Below, one piece after another: positions 56,645 through 64,000 of a DNA stretch of 64,000 nt. Every line of letters starts with the position of its first letter. Position 1 is the first letter of the stretch. Position numbers and translations under genes: made by a program. The DNA is from Erwinia persicina NBRC 102418. Its GTDB lineage: Bacteria; Pseudomonadota; Gammaproteobacteria; Enterobacterales; Enterobacteriaceae. Location: contig NZ_BCTN01000002.1 of NCBI RefSeq assembly GCF_001571305.1, positions 1 through 64,000 of the forward strand, given 5' to 3'. Below the pieces are notes generated by a model. It was not told the origin of the DNA and ran no database searches. It saw only the letters and a program-made list of their open reading frames with translations.

Positions 56645-59326
56645 ATGTCAACGACCCTACGCCAACTCACTCATGACACCCTGTCTGTCCACGACCAGCA
56701 GTATCACTATTACAGCCTGTCAAAAGCCGCTGCTGAACTGGGTGATATCTCACGCCTGCCAAAATCCATGAAGGTGCTGCTGGAAAATCTGCTGCGCTGG
56801 CAGGATAACGAATCGGTTACGGCAGAAGATATCCATGCCCTGGCCGGCTGGCTGAAAGATGCCCATGCCGAGCGCGAGATAGCCTATCGGCCCGCGCGCG
56901 TGCTGATGCAGGACTTTACCGGTGTACCGGCGGTGGTGGATCTGGCGGCGATGCGTGAAGCGGTAAACCGTCTTGGTGGCGATGTGGCCAAAGTGAACCC
57001 CCTTTCTCCCGTTGACCTGGTGATTGACCACTCGGTCACAGTTGACCACTTCGGCGATGACGATGCATTTGAAGAAAACGTCCGCCTGGAGATGGAGCGT
57101 AACCACGAACGTTACGTGTTTCTGCGCTGGGGGCAAAAAGCTTTTAACCGTTTCAGCGTGGTGCCCCCCGGAACCGGCATTTGTCATCAGGTCAATCTGG
57201 AATATCTGGGTAAGGCCGTCTGGCACGAGCAGCAAGATGGACAGGAAGTGGCTTACCCCGACACGCTGGTCGGCACGGATTCACACACGACCATGATCAA
57301 TGCGCTGGGCGTGTTGGGGTGGGGAGTGGGGGGCATCGAGGCCGAAGCCGCGATGCTGGGCCAGCCGGTTTCGATGCTGATCCCGGATGTCGTCGGTTTT
57401 AAGCTGACCGGAAAGCTCCAGCCTGGGATTACCGCCACTGACCTGGTGCTGACGGTCACGCAAATGCTACGTAAACATGGTGTGGTGGGTAAATTCGTCG
57501 AGTTCTACGGTGACGGTCTTGACGATCTCCCGCTAGCTGACCGCGCCACCATTGCCAATATGGCACCGGAATATGGTGCTACCTGTGGTTTCTTCCCTGT
57601 TGATGCCGTAACGCTGAGCTACATGAAGCTCACCGGGCGCAGTACGGAACAGGTGGCACTGGTGGAGGCGTACAGTAAAGCGCAAGGGCTGTGGCGTGAA
57701 ACGGGCGATGAACCGGTGTTTACCAGTACGCTGGCGCTGGATATGGGGCAGGTTGAGTCCAGCCTTGCCGGACCGAAACGGCCGCAGGATCGCGTGGCAC
57801 TCGGTGATGTGCCCGCTGCATTCCGTGCCAGCAATGAACTGGAAGTCAATCAGGCCCAAAAAGCGCATAAGGCGGTGCAGTACCAGGACAGTAAAACCCG
57901 TCAGCAGCATCAGCTGGAGGACGGCGCGGTGGTAATTGCCGCGATCACTTCCTGTACGAACACCTCCAATCCCAGCGTGCTGATGGCAGCCGGTTTGTTG
58001 GCGAAAAAAGCTGTCTCTCTGGGGTTACACCGTAAACCCTGGGTGAAAGCCTCACTCGCTCCCGGTTCAAAAGTTGTTTCTGATTATCTTGCTGCGGCCC
58101 GTCTGACACCCTACCTCGACAAGCTGGGCTTCAACCTGGTGGGTTACGGTTGCACCACCTGTATCGGTAACTCCGGCCCGCTTCCTGATGAAGTTGAAAA
58201 TGCCATTAAAGAAGGTGATCTGACGGTGGGTGCCGTCCTGTCTGGTAACCGTAATTTCGAAGGGCGTATCCACCCCTTTGTTAAAACTAACTGGCTGGCA
58301 TCGCCGCCGCTGGTTGTGGCGTATGCCCTGGCGGGCAATATGACGTTAAACCTGCAGACTGACCCGCTTGGCGAAGATATGGCCGGTAATCCTGTCTATC
58401 TCAAAGACATCTGGCCTTCTCCGGAGGAGATTGCTGAAGCTGTCCAGATGGTTTCCACCGATATGTTCCATAAAGAATATGCCGAAGTGTTTGAAGGCAC
58501 GCCGGAATGGCAGCAAATCGAAGTCAGTGAAGCGGCGACTTATGACTGGGATGAAGGCTCAACCTATATTCGCCTGTCACCTTTCTTTGATGATATGGAA
58601 AAGGAACCTAAGCCCGTTAAGGATATTCAGGGTGCACGAATCCTGGCGATGCTCGGTGATTCTGTGACCACTGACCATATCTCTCCGGCAGGAAGCATTA
58701 AAGCTGACAGTCCGGCGGGACGTTACCTGCTCGCGCACGGTGTTGAGCGTGCAGACTTTAACTCCTATGGATCACGTCGTGGTAACCATGAAGTGATGAT
58801 GCGCGGTACCTTTGCCAATATCCGTATCCGTAACGAAATGGTCCCGGGTGTGGAAGGAGGGATGACACGCTTTATTCCCGGAAATGAAAAGATGGCGATC
58901 TATGATGCCGCTATGCGCTATCAGCAGGCGGGTATTCCGCTGGCCGTGATTGCCGGTAAAGAGTATGGCTCTGGTTCCAGCCGCGACTGGGCGGCAAAAG
59001 GCCCACGTTTGCAGGGGGTGAGGGTGGTGATTGCCGAGTCGTTTGAACGTATTCACCGTTCTAACCTGATCGGTATGGGCATCTTACCGCTGGAATTCCC
59101 AACGGGGGTGACGCGTAAAACACTGGGGCTGACCGGCGATGAACTGATTGATGTGCAGGATCTTCAGCAATTGACGCCCGGCGGTGTGGTCAAAGTGACG
59201 CTGACGCGGACGGACGGAAGCAAGAATGTGCTGGATACGCGCTGTCGTATCGATACCGGCAACGAACTGACCTATTATCAGAATGACGGCATTCTGCATT
59301 ACGTGATCCGTAACATGCTGCAGTAA
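56645..59326 (+). CDS. acnA: Aconitate hydratase A
   Basis: AcnA interconverts citrate and isocitrate and is the stationary-phase, oxidative-stress-resistant aconitase; the apo form binds mRNA. The iron-sulfur cysteines are in SCTNTSNPS and [12 protein letters not shown], with the substrate motifs VGTDSHTTM and [16 protein letters not shown]. It has 893 residues against 891 in E. coli. I chose ATG 56645 after GGAGGA; ten extra in-frame codons upstream are not conserved. Confidence 0.98.
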   Translation: MSTTLRQLTHDTLSVHDQQYHYYSLSKAAAELGDISRLPKSMKVLLENLLRWQDNESVTAEDIHALAGWLKDAHAEREIAYRPARVLMQDFTGVPAVVDLAAMREAVNRLGGDVAKVNPLSPVDLVIDHSVTVDHFGDDDAFEENVRLEMERNHERYVFLRWGQKAFNRFSVVPPGTGICHQVNLEYLGKAVWHEQQDGQEVAYPDTLVGTDSHTTMINALGVLGWGVGGIEAEAAMLGQPVSMLIPDVVGFKLTGKLQPGITATDLVLTVTQMLRKHGVVGKFVEFYGDGLDDLPLADRATIANMAPEYGATCGFFPVDAVTLSYMKLTGRSTEQVALVEAYSKAQGLWRETGDEPVFTSTLALDMGQVESSLAGPKRPQDRVALGDVPAAFRASNELEVNQAQKAHKAVQYQDSKTRQQHQLEDGAVVIAAITSCTNTSNPSVLMAAGLLAKKAVSLGLHRKPWVKASLAPGSKVVSDYLAAARLTPYLDKLGFNLVGYGCTTCIGNSGPLPDEVENAIKEGDLTVGAVLSGNRNFEGRIHPFVKTNWLASPPLVVAYALAGNMTLNLQTDPLGEDMAGNPVYLKDIWPSPEEIAEAVQMVSTDMFHKEYAEVFEGTPEWQQIEVSEAATYDWDEGSTYIRLSPFFDDMEKEPKPVKDIQGARILAMLGDSVTTDHISPAGSIKADSPAGRYLLAHGVERADFNSYGSRRGNHEVMMRGTFANIRIRNEMVPGVEGGMTRFIPGNEKMAIYDAAMRYQQAGIPLAVIAGKEYGSGSSRDWAAKGPRLQGVRVVIAESFERIHRSNLIGMGILPLEFPTGVTRKTLGLTGDELIDVQDLQQLTPGGVVKVTLTRTDGSKNVLDTRCRIDTGNELTYYQNDGILHYVIRNMLQ

Positions 59327-59350
59327 ACGCTTTTACCGCCCTCAGAGCAC

Positions 59351-59380
59351 AAAAAACCGGCCATCAGGCCGGTTTTTTTT
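59351..59380. terminator. Bidirectional terminator acnA/ribA
   Basis: AAAAAACCGGCC-ATCA-GGCCGGTTTTTTTT between convergent genes. Confidence 0.93.
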
Positions 59381-59406
59381 ATCACCTAAGGGGACCGCAT
59401 GAGGGA

Positions 59407-59997
59407 TTACTTTGACAGCAGGTGACCCATCTTCGCCGCTTTGGTATCCAGATAATGCGCGTTGTTAGGGTTTCTTCCCACAATAAGTGGAACGCGCTCG
59501 GTGATATTAATCCCGGCTTCCGTCAGAATCTCTACCTTTCTTGGATTATTGGTCAGCAGCCGGACTTCATGCACGCCCAACAGTTTGAACATATCCGCAC
59601 AAATCGTAAAATCGCGCTCGTCGGCAGCAAAGCCCAACTGATTGTTCGCCTCTACCGTGTCGTAGCCTTTATCCTGCAGGGCATAGGCCCGGATTTTGTT
59701 CAGCAGACCGATATTGCGTCCTTCCTGACGATGGTAAAGCAGGATCCCACGCCCCTGTTCCGCGATCTGCGTCAGCGCGGCTTCCAGCTGAAAACCGCAG
59801 TCGCAGCGCAGGCTGAAGAGAGCATCGCCTGTCAGACACTCGGAATGGACGCGTGACAGCACTGGCTTACTATCGGAAATATCGCCGTAAACCAGGGCAA
59901 CATGGTCATGCCCGGTTGCCAGTTCTTCAAAACCTACCATAAGGAAATCTCCCCATGGCGTGGGCAGATTCGCTTCTGCTACCCGTTTAAGCTGCAT
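59407..59997 (-). CDS. ribA: GTP cyclohydrolase II
   Basis: RibA opens the imidazole ring of GTP, the first step of riboflavin synthesis. The zinc cysteines are Cys54, Cys65 and Cys67 ([16 protein letters not shown]). It also has [11 protein letters not shown], the catalytic segment. The 196 residues equal E. coli RibA. No FMN riboswitch pattern was seen upstream. Divergent from pgpB. Confidence 0.98.
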   Translation of the reverse strand: MQLKRVAEANLPTPWGDFLMVGFEELATGHDHVALVYGDISDSKPVLSRVHSECLTGDALFSLRCDCGFQLEAALTQIAEQGRGILLYHRQEGRNIGLLNKIRAYALQDKGYDTVEANNQLGFAADERDFTICADMFKLLGVHEVRLLTNNPRKVEILTEAGINITERVPLIVGRNPNNAHYLDTKAAKMGHLLSK

Positions 59998-60146
59998 GTG
60001 ACTCTCCAGAAACTTCAGGTGTTGCGCTATGATCTGATAGCGCAGTGTCAGTGACCTGACGCCAACAATTGAGCCTATTTTGCCACAACACGGCGTGCGC
60101 AGGTTAACACGTTAGAGCGATTGATTTAATAGCGCACAATTATCGC

Positions 60147-60202
60147 TATCACAATCCTTATGTTATTATTTTTAAAGCCAATCTTATAACAAGGTTGTGA
60201 TA
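60147..60202. promoter_or_regulatory. Candidate operator between ribA and pgpB
   Basis: TATCACAATCCTT (60147-60159) and AAGGTTGTGATA (60191-60202) are inverted with one bulged base, 31 bp apart, in the 228-bp divergent region. Possible regulator site or leader hairpin. Confidence 0.4.
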
Positions 60203-60225
60203 TCAACGGCGCTAAGGAAAAACAC

Positions 60226-60990
60226 ATGGCAGATATCCTTAAACGTACCACCCTTGGCATGCTGTTACTCCTGATTATGCCTGTTGGGGTGATGCTGTCA
60301 GGCTGGCAGTGGCAGCCTGGAGAGATGGGGTGGGGCCATAAAGTCCTCTTCTGGTTTACCGAAACGGTCACCAGCCCGTGGGGAATACTGACCAGTGCCA
60401 TTCTTTGCGGCTGGTTTCTCTGGTGCCTCCGCTTTCGCTGGAAACCGGCGGTCTTCCTGCTGGGGATAATTATTGGCGCCTTGCTGACCGGACAGTACAC
60501 CAAAAGCCTGATTAAAGAAGAGGTGCAGGAGCCGCGTCCCTATGTGCTCTGGCTGGAAAAAACCTACGGTATTAATGGGCAGGTATTCTATGAGCAGAAA
60601 CGTAAACAGCGCAGTATCACTGTGCGTGATGCCGTCGCGGACAATCCGCAACTGCCTGGCTGGTTAAAAAAGCACTGGGCATTTGAAACAGGCTTTGCTT
60701 TCCCTTCGGGCCATACGATGTTTGCCGCCAGCTGGGCGCTGCTGGGTGTCGGCCTGCTGTGGCCGCGTCGCCGCTACGTTACCCTTATCCTGCTGATGGG
60801 GTGGGCTACTGCAGTAATGGGCAGTCGCCTGATGCTGGGTATGCACTGGCCGCGTGATTTAATTGTGGCCACGCTGATTAGCTGGTTATTCATTACCCTG
60901 GCGACCTGGCTGGCCCAGCGTTTCTGCGGTCCGTTAACCGTACCGCCGCAGGAACAGCAGGAGATCGCGGAACGGGAAAATGACGCCTGA
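60226..60990 (+). CDS. pgpB: Phosphatidylglycerophosphatase B
   Basis: PgpB is an integral-membrane PAP2 phosphatase acting on phosphatidylglycerophosphate, phosphatidate and undecaprenyl pyrophosphate. All three motifs are intact: KEEVQEPRP (97-105), PSGH (160-163, His163) and SRLMLGMHWPRD (200-211, His207). It has 254 residues, as in E. coli, with several membrane helices. Confidence 0.97.
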   Translation: MADILKRTTLGMLLLLIMPVGVMLSGWQWQPGEMGWGHKVLFWFTETVTSPWGILTSAILCGWFLWCLRFRWKPAVFLLGIIIGALLTGQYTKSLIKEEVQEPRPYVLWLEKTYGINGQVFYEQKRKQRSITVRDAVADNPQLPGWLKKHWAFETGFAFPSGHTMFAASWALLGVGLLWPRRRYVTLILLMGWATAVMGSRLMLGMHWPRDLIVATLISWLFITLATWLAQRFCGPLTVPPQEQQEIAERENDA

Positions 60991-61164
60991 TGATTGTAAA
61001 GACGCCTTTCTGCCCCCACTTAGTTCAGTCAGCTTGTTATGCGCAGTTGGAGTGACATGAGGGACGCAGGAGGGCAATCTGGGGGCATCCTCATATCTGT
61101 GCAAGCATAAGCGCGTTTTTTTTGGCATAATTCATCTGGTTAACACCAGGTTATGGGATGAACT

Positions 61165-61473
61165 GTGAAATATTTGCTGATTTTTTTAGTGGTTCTGGCG
61201 ATTTTCGTCATTTCTGTCACGCTGGGCGCGCACAACGATCAGGTGGTGACGTTCAACTATCTGCTGGCGCAGGGTGAGTTCCGTGTTTCAACGTTGTTGG
61301 CTTCACTTTTTGCTGCCGGCTTCCTGTTAGGCTGGGCAATCTGTGGGCTGTTCTGGCTGCGTGTTCGTGTTTCACTGGCGCATGCTCAACGCAAAATTAA
61401 ACGTCTTCAGCAGCAACTGGGGCAGACAGAAGAAACTGTGACAACGTCACAGGTTACTGTCGTCAAGGAATAA
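61165..61473 (+). CDS. lapA: Lipopolysaccharide assembly protein A
   Basis: LapA (YciS) is a small inner-membrane protein with two helices (about 2-20 and 42-66) and a cytoplasmic coiled tail. It works with LapB to control LPS synthesis. The 102 residues match E. coli. The start is GTG at 61165 (MKYLLIFL). lapB follows by 6 bp in the same operon. Confidence 0.96.
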   Translation: MKYLLIFLVVLAIFVISVTLGAHNDQVVTFNYLLAQGEFRVSTLLASLFAAGFLLGWAICGLFWLRVRVSLAHAQRKIKRLQQQLGQTEETVTTSQVTVVKE

Positions 61474-61479
61474 TCACCT

Positions 61480-62649
61480 ATGTTAGAACTGCTGTTTCTG
61501 TTACTCCCCGTCGCCGCCGCCTATGGCTGGTATATGGGGCGCAGAAGTGCGCAACAGGATAAGCAACAGGAGGCCAGCCGCCTGTCACGTGACTACGTGA
61601 CCGGGGTGAACTTCCTGCTTTCTAATCAGCAGGATAAAGCCGTCGATCTTTTCCTCGATATGTTGAAAGAGGATAGCGGCACGGTCGAAGCGCATCTTAC
61701 GCTGGGTAACCTGTTCCGCTCTCGCGGTGAGGTCGATCGCGCAATACGCATTCACCAGGCTCTGATGGAAAGTTCTTCTCTTACCTATGACCAGCGGCTG
61801 TTGGCTATCCAGCAATTGGGACGTGACTACATGGCGGCCGGATTTTACGATCGTGCTGAACAGATGTTTGGCCAACTGGTGGATGAAACTGATTTTCGCA
61901 TCAGCGCCCTGCAGCAGTTGCTGGTGATCCACCAGGCGACCAGTGACTGGCCAAATGCGATTGAAGTCGCCGAACGGCTGGTTAAACAGGGTAAAGATCG
62001 CCTGAAAATGGAAATTGCTCACTTTTACTGTGAGCTGGCGCTTCAGGCCATCAGCAGCGACGATCTTGACCGCGCGATGAGTCTTCTGAAAAAAGGAGAG
62101 TCCGCCGACCGAAGCAGTGCCCGGGTTTCGATTATGATGGGCCGTATTCATATGGCTAAGAATGAATATCAGAAAGCGGTAGGGCATTTACAGCGGGTCA
62201 TTGAGCAGGATAAAGAACTGGTCAGCGAAACCCTTGAGATGCTGGAAGGATGCTACGAACACCTGGGGCAACCTCAGGCCTGGGCGGAGTATCTTAAACG
62301 TTGTGTCGAAGAAAATACCGGTGCAGCGGCCGAGCTTTATCTGGCGGGTATTCTCGATCGTGAAGAGGGCCCGGAAGTCGCGCAAACCTACATTACACGT
62401 CAGCTTCAGCGGCATCCTACTATGCGTGTTTTCCATCGTCTGATGGATTTCAACTTGCAGGAGGCGGAAGAGGGCCGGGCTAAGGACAGTCTGATGGTGC
62501 TGCGTGATATGGTCGGTGAACAAATCCGCACCAAACCGCGCTACCGCTGCCATAAATGTGGGTTTACGGCCCATGCTCTTTACTGGCACTGCCCGTCATG
62601 CCGTGCCTGGTCATCCGTTAAACCGATCAGAGGCCTCGACGGCCAGTAA
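61480..62649 (+). CDS. lapB: Lipopolysaccharide assembly protein B
   Basis: LapB (YciM) is the adaptor that brings LpxC to FtsH for degradation and so limits LPS synthesis. An N-terminal membrane anchor (about 2-18) is followed by tandem TPR repeats (about 35-330). A rubredoxin-like zinc site of Cys357, Cys360, Cys371 and Cys374 (CHKCGFTAHALYWHCPSC) lies at the end. The 389 residues match E. coli. Confidence 0.98.
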   Translation: MLELLFLLLPVAAAYGWYMGRRSAQQDKQQEASRLSRDYVTGVNFLLSNQQDKAVDLFLDMLKEDSGTVEAHLTLGNLFRSRGEVDRAIRIHQALMESSSLTYDQRLLAIQQLGRDYMAAGFYDRAEQMFGQLVDETDFRISALQQLLVIHQATSDWPNAIEVAERLVKQGKDRLKMEIAHFYCELALQAISSDDLDRAMSLLKKGESADRSSARVSIMMGRIHMAKNEYQKAVGHLQRVIEQDKELVSETLEMLEGCYEHLGQPQAWAEYLKRCVEENTGAAAELYLAGILDREEGPEVAQTYITRQLQRHPTMRVFHRLMDFNLQEAEEGRAKDSLMVLRDMVGEQIRTKPRYRCHKCGFTAHALYWHCPSCRAWSSVKPIRGLDGQ

Positions 62650-62782
62650 ACAGAACCCGCCTGTGGTGGGGGAATTACCCACTTTAGTTACAACATACTA
62701 ATGAGGTTTTTTAATAAAGGTGCCAGTAACATCAGCGTTGTCTTCGGTCATACAGGAAGAGAGTTGATTCGCTGTGCATTTT

Positions 62783-62801
62783 CCTGTGTCACAGGTAGAA
62801 T
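62783..62801 (+). promoter_or_regulatory. Palindrome and -10 candidate upstream of pyrF
   Basis: CCTGTG-T-CACAGG (62783-62795) is a perfect 13-bp palindrome, followed at once by a -10-like TAGAAT (62796-62801), 54 bp upstream of pyrF. A repressor could block the promoter here. No convincing -35. Confidence 0.4.
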
Positions 62802-62855
62802 GCATCCCGTTTATCGTTTGCGCCACGCGGTGCTCCACTTTAAGAGGGGATTCCC

Positions 62856-63572
62856 ATGCTATTACCTCAGATAACCGGCTCACCGATTGTGGTGGCGTTA
62901 GATTATGCCGACCGCAATAACGCCCTGGCGTTTATTGACCAGATTGAACCCGGCAGCTGCCGCCTCAAGATTGGCAAAGAAATGTTTACGCGCTTCGGGC
63001 CTCAGTGGGTGCGCGATGTGCAACAGCGTGGCTTTGAGGTTTTCCTTGATTTGAAATTCCATGATATTCCCAATACTACGGCCCATGCCGTGGCGGCAGC
63101 GGCAGACCTCGGTGTATGGATGGTCAATGTCCACGCCAGCGGCGGGGCACGAATGATGACGGCAGCACGAGAAGCCCTGGTCCCTTTTGGCAAGGATGCG
63201 CCACTGCTGATTGCGGTCACGGTGCTGACCAGCATGGACGCTGATGACTTACGCGGTCTTGGTATTGAACTCTCCCCGGCAGAGCAGGCCGGGCGCCTGG
63301 CGCGCCTGACCCAACAGTGCGGGCTTGATGGCGTGGTGTGTTCTGCTCAGGAAGCCCGGCATTTCAAACAGGCTATCGGGCAGACGTTCCGGCTGGTCAC
63401 ACCCGGCATTCGCCCGGCAGGCAGCGATGCGGGCGATCAACGGCGGATTATGACACCCCGGCAGGCGCAGCAGGCAGGGGTTGATTATATGGTGATCGGT
63501 CGTCCGATTACACAATCCGCCGATCCGGCCAGTACACTGCGTAGCATCCTGAACGATTTACAGGAGGCATAA
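62856..63572 (+). CDS. pyrF: Orotidine 5'-phosphate decarboxylase
   Basis: PyrF decarboxylates OMP to UMP, the last step of de novo pyrimidine synthesis. It has 238 residues (E. coli 245) and a shorter N-terminus. The catalytic motif is DLKFHD with Asp65, Lys67 and Asp70. Phosphate-binding VTPGIRP and GRPIT follow. AGAGGGGA precedes the ATG. Its stop overlaps the yciH start (TAATG). Confidence 0.98.
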   Translation: MLLPQITGSPIVVALDYADRNNALAFIDQIEPGSCRLKIGKEMFTRFGPQWVRDVQQRGFEVFLDLKFHDIPNTTAHAVAAAADLGVWMVNVHASGGARMMTAAREALVPFGKDAPLLIAVTVLTSMDADDLRGLGIELSPAEQAGRLARLTQQCGLDGVVCSAQEARHFKQAIGQTFRLVTPGIRPAGSDAGDQRRIMTPRQAQQAGVDYMVIGRPITQSADPASTLRSILNDLQEA

Positions 63573-63898
63573 TGGCCGATGACAACAGCCGGCTGGTTTA
63601 CTCAACGGAAACCGGACGAATTGACGAACCTAAAGCAGTAGTGCAGCGGGCGAAGGGCGATGGCATAGTGCGTATACAGCGCCAGACCAGCGGCCGAAAG
63701 GGTAAAGGTGTCTGCCTGATTAGCGGTATTGATCTTGATGATGCGGAATTAACGAAACTGACGGCTGAACTTAAAAAGAAATGTGGCTGCGGCGGAGCAC
63801 TGAAAGAGGGAGTCATCGAAATTCAGGGCGATAAACGCGACCTGTTAAAAACACTACTGGAAGCTAAAGGGTTTAAAGTAAAACTGGCCGGGGGGTAA
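63572..63898 (+). CDS. yciH: eIF1/SUI1-like translation protein YciH
   Basis: A 108-residue SUI1-domain protein, the same length as E. coli YciH. The domain (about 30-105) contains KKKCGCGGALKEG and IQGDKRDLLK. YciH is the bacterial relative of eIF1 and influences initiator tRNA/start codon selection; a stress-linked role has been suggested. One-base overlap with pyrF gives translational coupling. Confidence 0.95.
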   Translation: MADDNSRLVYSTETGRIDEPKAVVQRAKGDGIVRIQRQTSGRKGKGVCLISGIDLDDAELTKLTAELKKKCGCGGALKEGVIEIQGDKRDLLKTLLEAKGFKVKLAGG

Positions 63899-63914
63899 GT
63901 TTTACCGCTTAACA

Positions 63915-63935
63915 GGGCCGAACAGCGTTCGGCCC
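63915..63935. terminator. Hairpin between yciH and osmB
   Basis: GGGCCGAAC-AGC-GTTCGGCCC, a perfect 9-bp stem between convergent genes; only weakly T-rich after it. Confidence 0.6.
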
Positions 63936-63951
63936 GCGATACGCTGCTTTA

Positions 63952-64000
63952 TTATTTGTCGATTTGATGTCCGATGATCCCACCTACTGCGGCGCCACCC
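63952..64000 (-). CDS. osmB: 3' end of osmotically inducible lipoprotein OsmB (partial)
   Basis: The last 15 codons read GGAAVGGIIGHQIDK and stop, the glycine-zipper C-terminus typical of OsmB. The same gene follows yciH in E. coli. The rest lies beyond the right edge of the window. Confidence 0.85.
   Translation of the reverse strand, partial: GGAAVGGIIGHQIDK

Noticed and set aside
59998-60225. FMN riboswitch upstream of ribA
   Set aside because: No conserved RFN-element blocks were found in the 228-bp region; in E. coli the riboswitch is in front of ribB, not ribA.

Overview
This 64 kb window is chromosomal DNA of a gammaproteobacterium in the order Enterobacterales. The gene order follows the well-known purU-rssB-hns-adhE-opp-tonB-trp-topA-cysB-acnA-pyrF stretch of Escherichia coli, and most proteins have E. 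coli-like lengths. Several differences point away from E. coli and its closest relatives and towards an Erwinia/Pantoea-type organism: trpG and trpD are separate genes, ugd and a UDP-glucuronate epimerase gene sit between galU and hns, and the E. coli neighbours kch, yciEFG, yciQ and yciN are absent or replaced. The genus is an inference from layout and cannot be proven without a database search.

Left third (1-25.4 kb). The extreme left edge carries a stable-RNA promoter on the minus strand that looks like the tyrT tRNA-Tyr promoter. It is followed by purU and ychJ (minus), rssA and rssB (plus), the nucleotide-sugar genes galU-ugd-uge (plus), hns (minus), tdk (plus), adhE (minus), the marC-type gene ychE (plus), the oppABCDF peptide-uptake operon (plus), a six-helix potassium channel with a C-terminal zinc ribbon (plus), yciU-clsA (minus), yciY (plus), yciI (minus), tonB (plus) and yciA-yciB-yciC (minus).

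Middle (25.4-40.4 kb). ompW is preceded by a perfect FNR box. A BON-domain lipoprotein gene and the complete trp operon (trpL-E-G-D-CF-B-A, minus) follow, with a recognisable trp promoter-operator, a leader peptide with tandem Trp codons and an attenuator. Then come rnm and yciO (plus), an accessory trypsin-like lipoprotein (minus), an 850-bp AT-rich intergenic region, rluB (plus), btuR and yciK (minus) and sohB (plus).

Accessory island (40.4-50.8 kb). Five minus-strand genes are tightly packed: WGR/DUF4132 protein, MoxR-type AAA+ ATPase, DUF5682 protein, VWA/MIDAS protein and a double-SWIM zinc-finger protein. They match the E. coli yehI-yehL-yehM-yehP-yehQ set, whose function is not established, but here they lie between sohB and topA. 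This is the most interesting part of the window.

Right end (51-64 kb). topA, cysB, three small membrane or hypothetical genes (ymiA, yciX and a ymiC-like gene), acnA, ribA (minus), pgpB, lapA-lapB, pyrF-yciH and the 3' end of osmB (minus). No insertion sequence, prophage, CRISPR array or rRNA gene was seen, and no tRNA gene body lies inside the window.
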